Positions 1 through 4,585 of a DNA stretch of 6,328 nt are shown one piece after another. Source of the DNA: Mycobacterium sp. (lineage in GTDB: Bacteria > Actinomycetota > Actinomycetes > Mycobacteriales > Mycobacteriaceae); contig JAOPWF010000765.1 of NCBI GenBank assembly GCA_025965815.1, positions 1 to 6,328 of the forward strand. Direction: 5' to 3'. The notes under the pieces were generated by a model, which made no database searches, was not told the origin of the DNA, and saw only the letters and a list, made by a program, of their open reading frames with translations. Position 1 is the first letter of the stretch, and each line of letters opens with the position of its first letter. A program made the position numbers and the translations under genes.

Positions 1-1
1 T

Positions 2-301
2 TCGAAGGTGCCCTACAGCGCGTCCAAGGCGGCCGTGATCGGGTTCTCGCGCGCGTTGGCCCGGGAGGTAGGAGTGCGCAACATTACGGTGAACTGCGTG
101 GCCCCCGGGCCGATCGACACCGACATCATGGGTGGCACGCTCACCGATGAGCGCAAGGCGCAGATGAGCGCCGACATCCTCCTGGGTCGGGTTGGCACCG
201 TCCAGGATGTCGCCGCCCTGCTGTCCTTCCTGATGAGCGAGGACGCCGGCTACATCACCGCGGCGACCTACGACATCAACGGCGGCCTACAAATCTCGTG
301 A
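2..301 (+). CDS. Short-chain dehydrogenase/reductase (SDR), C-terminal part only
   Basis: This is the 3' end of a classical SDR, an NAD(P)-dependent alcohol/ketone oxidoreductase. The reading frame enters from the left edge, so the GTG at 8 is an internal valine and not a start. The catalytic YxxxK motif is visible at once (Tyr at 14-16, Lys at 26-28, as YSASK). It is followed by the family's N-x-V-x-P-G-P-I-x-T segment and a typical C-terminus (YITAATYDINGG) ending at TGA 299-301. The Rossmann nucleotide-binding half and the catalytic Ser lie outside, so cofactor preference cannot be read. The kinase gene starts 28 nt downstream on the same strand, so this is probably an operon member that oxidises or reduces the same acid sugar or a precursor. 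FabG-like activity cannot be excluded from this fragment, but the context argues for catabolism. Confidence 0.9.
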   Translation, partial: SKVPYSASKAAVIGFSRALAREVGVRNITVNCVAPGPIDTDIMGGTLTDERKAQMSADILLGRVGTVQDVAALLSFLMSEDAGYITAATYDINGGLQIS

Positions 302-318
302 CCTTCTTGACCCCGCCC

Positions 319-324
319 GAGGAG
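319..324 (+). promoter_or_regulatory. Ribosome binding site of the acid-sugar kinase
   Basis: GAGGAG lies 5 nt before the ATG at 330. It supports that start and the N-terminal extension that comes with it. Confidence 0.7.
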
Positions 325-329
325 CACCA

Positions 330-1790
330 ATGACCGCGAAAAGCACTGACACCCACACCCCGTCGGCCGAGGAAGTACTCGCCGCCGCCCCGCCCGTGCG
401 GCGGGAACCCGGTGCGCGGGAACGTATCCGGGCGGTCAATGCGGCCGCCGACCGTCGTATCGCCGTGCTCGACGATGACCCCACCGGCTCGCAGACCGTG
501 CACGACGTCAGCGTCGTCACCGTTTTCGAAGCAGACGAGTACGCCGCCGGCCTGGCCGCACCGGGGTCCACCTGCTTCATCCTGACCAATACCCGCAGCT
601 TGTCAGAAGACACCGCCGTCGAATTGAACACAAGCGTGTCCACCAGCCTTTTCACTCTCGGCGAGAGTTTCGGCGGCCCCATGGAAGTCGTCAGCCGCAG
701 TGATTCCACGTTGCGCGGCCACGTTGTCGCCGAGATCGGGGCCATCGACGCCGCACGAAGCCGCGTGACCGGTGCCGGGTTCGACGCGGTGCTGCTCGTC
801 CCTTGCTTCTTCGAGGCGGGGCGCTTCACCGCAGGTGACATCCACTGGGCCAACGTTTCCGGGCAGCCCATCCCGGCGGGCGACACGGAGTTCGCCCAGG
901 ACTCGACGTTCGGTTTCACCTCGTCCAACCTGCGGGACTTCATCGCCGAGAAGAGCCGCGGCACCATCACCAGCGACGAGGTACACAGCATCTCCCTGGA
1001 CGACATCCGGCTCGGCGGGCCCACTCGGGTCGCCGAGATCCTCGGCGGAGTCTCCGGCGGTGCCTTCGTCGTGGTCAATGCGACCGACTACGCCGACCTA
1101 GACATCGTCGTGCTGGGGCTTTTGGAGGTGCAGGAGCAGGGCAAGTCGTTCGGATACCGTTGTGGTCCGTCGTTCCCCCGTGCTCTGGCCGGGCTCGAAC
1201 CTCAAGGCCCGCTCACCGCTGCGCAGATCTGGCCGACCGGTCGTCCCGGCGGCCAGGGGCTCGTTGTCGTCGGTTCCCATGTTGGCCTGACCAGCCGGCA
1301 GGTCGCCAAGGCGCAGGAACGCGGCGGGCTCGCCGAAACCGAACTGCACGTGCCCACGCTGCTGGACCCCGAACGACGCGACGCCCACGTCGCCGAGATC
1401 GGGCGGCAGGTCATCGAGGCGCTCGCCACCTCCGATGTGCTGCTGTTCACCAGTCGCACCCTGATGCGCGGCGGCGACGCCGACGACAGCCTGGCCATCT
1501 CCCGCAACGTCTCCACCGCGGTCATCGAGGTCGTCAAGGCCGCACTCGCCGCGCACCCGGCGTGGGTCGTCGCCAAGGGCGGAATCACCTCTCACGACGT
1601 CGCGGTCCGCGGCCTCGGCATCCGCCGCGCAGAGGTCATCGGCCAGCTGTTCCCCGGCATGGTGTCGGTCTTCCGTCCCATCGAGGCGGCACCCGAAGCT
1701 GTCGGCACCCCCTACGTGGTGTTCGCCGGCAACGTCGGCGACGACGACACCCTCGCCGACGTCGTCGACCTCTTCGCCGGACGCCGATGA
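330..1790 (+). CDS. Four-carbon acid sugar kinase family protein (DUF1537/OtnK-like)
   Basis: The 486-residue protein is a member of the two-domain DUF1537 kinases, which phosphorylate four-carbon keto acids or acid sugars (3-oxo-tetronate, D-threonate, D-erythronate) with ATP in the cytosol. The N-terminal substrate domain begins with the signature LDDDPTGSQTVHDV (residues 47-60), then NTRS (87-90), SRSDSTLRGH (122-131) and a PxFxEAGRxT segment (158-167). The C-terminal nucleotide-binding domain carries KGGITS (416-421) and AGNVGDDDTL (466-475). The protein is longer than the roughly 390-430 residues of the best-known members, mostly through about 43 Ala/Pro/Arg-rich residues before the first motif. 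A good Shine-Dalgarno supports this start. It sits 28 nt after an SDR and 52 nt before an LtnD-like dehydrogenase, a pairing typical of tetronate pathways. Family assignment is firm. The exact substrate is not, and 3-oxo-tetronate 4-kinase is only the default guess. Related kinases also act on 3-oxo-isoapionate. Confidence 0.92.
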   Translation: MTAKSTDTHTPSAEEVLAAAPPVRREPGARERIRAVNAAADRRIAVLDDDPTGSQTVHDVSVVTVFEADEYAAGLAAPGSTCFILTNTRSLSEDTAVELNTSVSTSLFTLGESFGGPMEVVSRSDSTLRGHVVAEIGAIDAARSRVTGAGFDAVLLVPCFFEAGRFTAGDIHWANVSGQPIPAGDTEFAQDSTFGFTSSNLRDFIAEKSRGTITSDEVHSISLDDIRLGGPTRVAEILGGVSGGAFVVVNATDYADLDIVVLGLLEVQEQGKSFGYRCGPSFPRALAGLEPQGPLTAAQIWPTGRPGGQGLVVVGSHVGLTSRQVAKAQERGGLAETELHVPTLLDPERRDAHVAEIGRQVIEALATSDVLLFTSRTLMRGGDADDSLAISRNVSTAVIEVVKAALAAHPAWVVAKGGITSHDVAVRGLGIRRAEVIGQLFPGMVSVFRPIEAAPEAVGTPYVVFAGNVGDDDTLADVVDLFAGRR

Positions 1791-1846
1791 CTCTGTCCGA
1801 TCAACTCGCTCAATCCACCACTCGCAGAAGGAAACAGCAGATATGA
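1787..1846 (+). CDS. Possible 19-residue mini-ORF bridging kinase and dehydrogenase genes
   Basis: An ATG at 1787 overlaps the kinase stop (ATGA 1787-1790). The frame then runs 19 codons, MTLSDQLAQSTTRRRKQQI, to a TGA at 1844-1846 that overlaps the next ATG (ATGA 1843-1846). It could pass ribosomes from one gene to the next by termination-reinitiation. It has no Shine-Dalgarno of its own, resembles no family I know, and is the tail of a longer shadow frame inside the kinase gene. It may be fortuitous. Confidence 0.18.
   Translation: MTLSDQLAQSTTRRRKQQI
1828..1832 (+). promoter_or_regulatory. Ribosome binding site of the LtnD-like dehydrogenase
   Basis: AAGGA (inside AGAAGGAAA) lies 10 nt before the ATG at 1843. 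This gives the dehydrogenase an independent initiation signal in the 52-nt spacer. Confidence 0.65.
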
Positions 1847-2730
1847 CCAACGTCGGATGGATAGGTCTGGGAGCCATGGGTGCTCCCATGGCATCTTTTG
1901 TCGCCAAGGCTGGACACGCGGTCACGGCCTTCGATATCGACCCGCAGAAGGCCGCGGTTCTAGCAGGCGACGGCGTCAAACCCGCGCCCACTATCAGTGA
2001 CGCGGCGGTCGACGCCGACGTGCTGGTGTTGATGGTCGCCACAGCCGAGCAGGCCGAATCGGTGCTCTATGGGGACGGCAAGGCCGCCGCGGCACTCAAA
2101 CCGGGCAGTGTTGTGCTGCTGATGGCCACCGTCGGCCCAGCTGCCGTCGAGGACTGGGCACGGCGCCTGGCCGTGACCGGCGTGCAAATCGTCGACGGCC
2201 CCGTTTCCGGTGGTGCCGCCAGGGCAGGGCAGGGTGATCTGCTGATCATGGTCAGCGGCTCGGAAACCGCGGTGGCCACTGTGCAACCGTTGCTGGACGT
2301 CATGGCCCGCAATGCCCCCGTCGTCGGTACCGAACCCGGGGAAGGGCAAAAGGTCAAACTCGTCAACCAGTTGCTGTGCGGGGTGCACATCGCGGTCGCC
2401 GCGGAAGCCCTCGCCTACGCCGAGGCCCTCGGCCTGGACGCCGGTGAGACCTGGGAAGTGCTCCGGGACGGCGCGGCCGCATCGTTCATGCTCGACGACC
2501 GCGGCGCCCGGATGATCGACAACCCGAACAACGACATCCGCTCCACCATCGATATTTTCGTCAAGGACATGGGTCTGGTCACCGACGCGGCGCGCGCGAA
2601 GGCCTACCCCGCCCCGCTGGCCTCCGCGGCCGAACAGCTCTACCTCGCCGGCCGCCGCGCCGGCCTTGGACGGGCCGACGACTCCTCCGTCATCCAGATC
2701 CTGCGCGGCACCGCCACTGCGTCGACCTGA
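1843..2730 (+). CDS. NAD(P)-dependent beta-hydroxyacid dehydrogenase, LtnD/YgbJ-like
   Basis: The 295-residue protein has the normal length and architecture of the 3-hydroxyisobutyrate dehydrogenase family, which oxidises the hydroxyl group of small hydroxy acids with NAD(P). It has an N-terminal Rossmann fold with GxGxMG (residues 8-13, within GLGAMGAPMA). The substrate-binding DGPVSGG follows at 118-124. The GxGxxxKxxN segment carries the expected catalytic Lys172 and Asn175, and the C-terminal helical domain has the conserved F-x-KD pair (Lys241, Asp242). No catalytic residue is missing. Next to a DUF1537 kinase, the most likely role is L-threonate (or related aldonate) 2-dehydrogenase, feeding a 2-oxo acid to the isomerase and kinase. 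Tartronate-semialdehyde or 3-hydroxyisobutyrate activity is possible from sequence alone. Start ATG 1843 is supported by an AAGGA ribosome site. The stop overlaps the next gene's start as TGATG. Confidence 0.9.
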   Translation: MTNVGWIGLGAMGAPMASFVAKAGHAVTAFDIDPQKAAVLAGDGVKPAPTISDAAVDADVLVLMVATAEQAESVLYGDGKAAAALKPGSVVLLMATVGPAAVEDWARRLAVTGVQIVDGPVSGGAARAGQGDLLIMVSGSETAVATVQPLLDVMARNAPVVGTEPGEGQKVKLVNQLLCGVHIAVAAEALAYAEALGLDAGETWEVLRDGAAASFMLDDRGARMIDNPNNDIRSTIDIFVKDMGLVTDAARAKAYPAPLASAAEQLYLAGRRAGLGRADDSSVIQILRGTATAST

Positions 2731-3521
2731 TGTCCGATTCGATCGACTACACGTCGTTGTTCCGGCTCGACGGCCGCAAGGCTGTCGTGGTCGGTGGCGG
2801 CAGCGGGCTAGGCAGGGCTGCCAGCATCGCGCTCGCACAGTACGGCGCCAATCTGGTGGTCGCCGATGTCAACGTCGAAGGTCTGAAGGACACCGTTGCG
2901 GAGATCGAAGCACAGGGCTACCGCGCCCAATCCGCCGAAGTTGACGTCACCGACACCGGATCCGTCGACGCACTGGCGGCTGCACATCCCGATACCGAGG
3001 TTCTGGTGGCCACGCCCGGGATCAACGTGCGCAAGAAGATACTCAACACCACTGACGACGAGTTCGACCGGGTCATCGACGTTAGCCTGAAAGGCACGTA
3101 CCGGCTCGCCAAGGCGTTCGGACCCGGGCTCGTCGGCCGCGGCAAGGGCAGCATCATCTACTTCTCCAGCTTCCGCGCATTGGTCGTCGAGCCGGGTCAG
3201 GGGCTCTACGCCGCCGCCAAAGGCGGGGTGCTGCAATTGACGAAAGTCCTGGCGGCCGAACTCGGTCCGTCGGGTGTGCGGGTGAACGCCATTGCACCTG
3301 GCCCATTCGAGACACCGCTGACCCAGCAGATCAAGTCGGACCCCGACTGGTACGGCGCCTACGCGGACAAGACCGCGCTGAAGCGCTGGGCCACGCCCGA
3401 CGAGATCGCCGGCGCGGTCCTGTTCCTGGCATCGGATGCATCCACGTTCGTGACCGGCACCCTGCAGTTGGTCGAAGGCGGATGGACCGCCGTCGACGGC
3501 CGCTTCGTCCCGAAGGTCTAA
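2730..3521 (+). CDS. Short-chain dehydrogenase/reductase (SDR) with atypical motifs
   Basis: The 263-residue protein has the length of a classical single-domain SDR. The cofactor motif is GGGSGLG (residues 22-28), and an acidic Asp46 at the end of the second strand suggests NAD(H) over NADP(H). Catalytic Ser147, Tyr160 and Lys164 are present (YAAAK) with correct spacing, followed by NAIAPGPFETPL and a C-terminal VTGTLQLVEGGW. Two deviations stand out. The usual NNAG after strand 4 reads ATPG (94-97), and the helix-4 Asn of the catalytic tetrad, normally in xNLKG, is Ser119 (DVSLKG). The ATG shares its first base with the previous stop (TGATG, 2728-2732) and has no clear Shine-Dalgarno, so translation is probably coupled to the dehydrogenase upstream. 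The operon position suggests oxidation of an acid sugar, sugar or lactone precursor. The substrate cannot be read from sequence. Confidence 0.9.
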   Translation: MSDSIDYTSLFRLDGRKAVVVGGGSGLGRAASIALAQYGANLVVADVNVEGLKDTVAEIEAQGYRAQSAEVDVTDTGSVDALAAAHPDTEVLVATPGINVRKKILNTTDDEFDRVIDVSLKGTYRLAKAFGPGLVGRGKGSIIYFSSFRALVVEPGQGLYAAAKGGVLQLTKVLAAELGPSGVRVNAIAPGPFETPLTQQIKSDPDWYGAYADKTALKRWATPDEIAGAVLFLASDASTFVTGTLQLVEGGWTAVDGRFVPKV

Positions 3522-3524
3522 CGC

Positions 3525-3584
3525 ATGACGGGCAGCATGATCGGTCGACCCGGGTCGACATGCAAACATTCGGAGGCACCGTGA
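3525..3584 (+). CDS. Possible 19-residue mini-ORF before the isomerase gene
   Basis: An ATG three bases after the SDR stop opens a 19-codon frame, MTGSMIGRPGSTCKHSEAP, whose TGA (3582-3584) overlaps the isomerase GTG start as GTGA (3581-3584). It fills the whole 59-nt spacer and reads through the 16-bp palindrome. No ribosome site of its own is evident beyond the SDR's end. It could serve translational coupling or be chance. Confidence 0.18.
   Translation: MTGSMIGRPGSTCKHSEAP
3544..3559. repeat. Perfect 16-bp palindrome in the SDR-isomerase spacer
   Basis: GTCGACCCGGGTCGAC is identical to its reverse complement. As RNA it could form a 6-bp GTCGAC stem with a CCGG loop. A further GCATG (3535-3539) and CATGC (3559-3563) pair flanks it asymmetrically. 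It lies 12 nt upstream of the isomerase ribosome site, outside annotated coding sequence. An operator half-site pair or a hairpin tuning isomerase expression or mRNA processing are both possible. No function is shown. Confidence 0.55.
3572..3576 (+). promoter_or_regulatory. Ribosome binding site that decides the isomerase start
   Basis: GGAGG ends 4 nt before GTG 3581. The in-frame ATGs at 3482 and 3560 lack such a site, and the first lies inside the preceding gene. The layout GGAGGCACC-GTG resembles GGAGCACCA-ATG at the kinase. Confidence 0.65.
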
Positions 3585-4522
3585 CCCACTCAGCCGAGAC
3601 GTGGCCCATCGGCGCGGCGCTACTGCAATTCCCTGGCACGACCCGATCGGGGTTGTGCTATCAGGATGCTCCCCTCGAACACTGGTCAGCCGTCCTGCGC
3701 GAAGTCGCCTTGGCCGGCTTCGATCACGTCGATCTCACCGACTCGTGGCTGCGACCTGGCGACCTGTCGCCGGACCGGCGCGAGGATCTTGTCCGCGCAT
3801 TGAAGGACAACGGGCTCGGCGTCACCGCGATCTCGTCGATCCGAAAGAGCGTCATCGACCCCGATCCCGATGTGAGCGCCCGCAACTTTGCCTACACACT
3901 GCGCAACGTCGATGCGGCGGCCCAGATCGGTACATCGGTGTTGTCCGTCGGTCTGCATCGCCCGTTGACGCGGGCTCAACAAGCAGCGCAGTGGTTTTGG
4001 ACAGAACAGGGCGAAACCGACCCGGAGGGCGACGACCGGACGTGGGCACTTGCCGTCGATCGGTTGCGGGCCGTCGGTTCGTATGCGGCAACGGCCGGGA
4101 TCAACGTATCCCTCGAGATGTACGAGGACACCTACCTCGGCACTGCCGACAGCGCAGTTGCGCTGGTGACCGACATCGACCTGCCCAACGTCGGGCTGAA
4201 CCCGGACATCGGCAACCTCATTCGGCTGCACCGACCGATCGAGAACTGGGAAGAAATGCACCTGAAGACACTGCCGCACGCCAACTACTGGCACATCAAG
4301 AACTACTTCCGCGATTACGACCCGGGCACTGGCGCGTACTTCTCGTCACCAGCTCCCGCCGAATCCGGTCTCATCAGTTATCGAAGGGCGCTCGAGATCG
4401 CGTTGGAGAGCGGCTTCTCGGCCCCGCTCTGTGTGGAGCACTACGGCGGTGACGGGCTCAGCGTCTCTGCGAGCAACCGGGATTACCTGCGCCGCATTCT
4501 CGCCGTCAAGTTGGGACAGTGA
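3581..4522 (+). CDS. Sugar phosphate isomerase/epimerase-like TIM barrel (xylose isomerase-like, AP_endonuc_2 fold)
   Basis: The 313-residue protein (from GTG 3581) belongs to the divalent-metal TIM-barrel isomerases/epimerases that include hydroxypyruvate isomerase, OtnI, IolE and tagatose epimerases. The four expected metal ligands can be placed: Glu179 (SLEMYED), Asp209 (LNPDIGN), His238 (YWHIKNY) and Glu286 (CVEHYGGD). An early barrel strand reads GFDHVDLTDSW. It is about 50 residues longer than typical OtnI/hydroxypyruvate isomerases. Some of the extra length seems to sit in a Trp/acidic insert (QWFWTEQGETDPEGDDRTW) in the middle, so it is not a straightforward OtnI. The role suggested by context is interconversion of 2-oxo and 3-oxo acid-sugar forms between dehydrogenase and kinase. 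A start at ATG 3560 would add 7 residues but lacks a ribosome site. It is the last gene of the operon. Fold and metal site are confident; the reaction is inferred. Confidence 0.85.
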   Translation: MTHSAETWPIGAALLQFPGTTRSGLCYQDAPLEHWSAVLREVALAGFDHVDLTDSWLRPGDLSPDRREDLVRALKDNGLGVTAISSIRKSVIDPDPDVSARNFAYTLRNVDAAAQIGTSVLSVGLHRPLTRAQQAAQWFWTEQGETDPEGDDRTWALAVDRLRAVGSYAATAGINVSLEMYEDTYLGTADSAVALVTDIDLPNVGLNPDIGNLIRLHRPIENWEEMHLKTLPHANYWHIKNYFRDYDPGTGAYFSSPAPAESGLISYRRALEIALESGFSAPLCVEHYGGDGLSVSASNRDYLRRILAVKLGQ

Positions 4523-4556
4523 CCTGACTCGGGCTGGTGAGCGCAGTGTCGAGAAT

Positions 4557-4575
4557 CCTGCCGGCGACGGCCAGG
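4557..4575. terminator. Weak hairpin between convergent genes, possible terminator
   Basis: In the 63-nt spacer, CCTGCCG (4557-4563) can pair with CGGCCAGG (4568-4575) around a GCGA loop, giving 7 bp with one bulged C (4571). A4555-T4577 and a T-G wobble extend it. Neither strand has a T-tract after it, so it is not a canonical intrinsic terminator. Such tract-less hairpins are sometimes proposed in actinobacteria. Confidence 0.22.
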
Positions 4576-4585
4576 GTCAATCCAC

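Noticed and set aside
8..10. GTG as a start codon for a short 97-residue SDR
   Set aside because: The catalytic YxxxK begins two codons later, so a protein starting here would lack the whole Rossmann fold. The window edge cuts a longer gene.
287..1078. 263-residue minus-strand frame opposite the kinase
   Set aside because: Ser/Thr/Arg/Pro-rich shadow translation, while the plus strand carries the full DUF1537 signature set.
1098..2042. 314-residue minus-strand frame across the kinase-dehydrogenase junction
   Set aside because: It is antisense to two confidently identified genes and shows low-complexity Asp/Gly/Val runs with no recognisable motif.
2646..2666. GC-rich inverted repeat of GCCGGC units near the end of the LtnD-like gene
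   Set aside because: It falls in ordinary Ala/Gly/Arg codons (LAGRRAGLG) and matches the base bias of the region, so it needs no separate explanation.
1960..2838. 292-residue minus-strand frame opposite the LtnD-like gene
   Set aside because: Shadow of a real gene. It is Gly/Asp/His-rich with no domain, and it overlaps the next gene as well.
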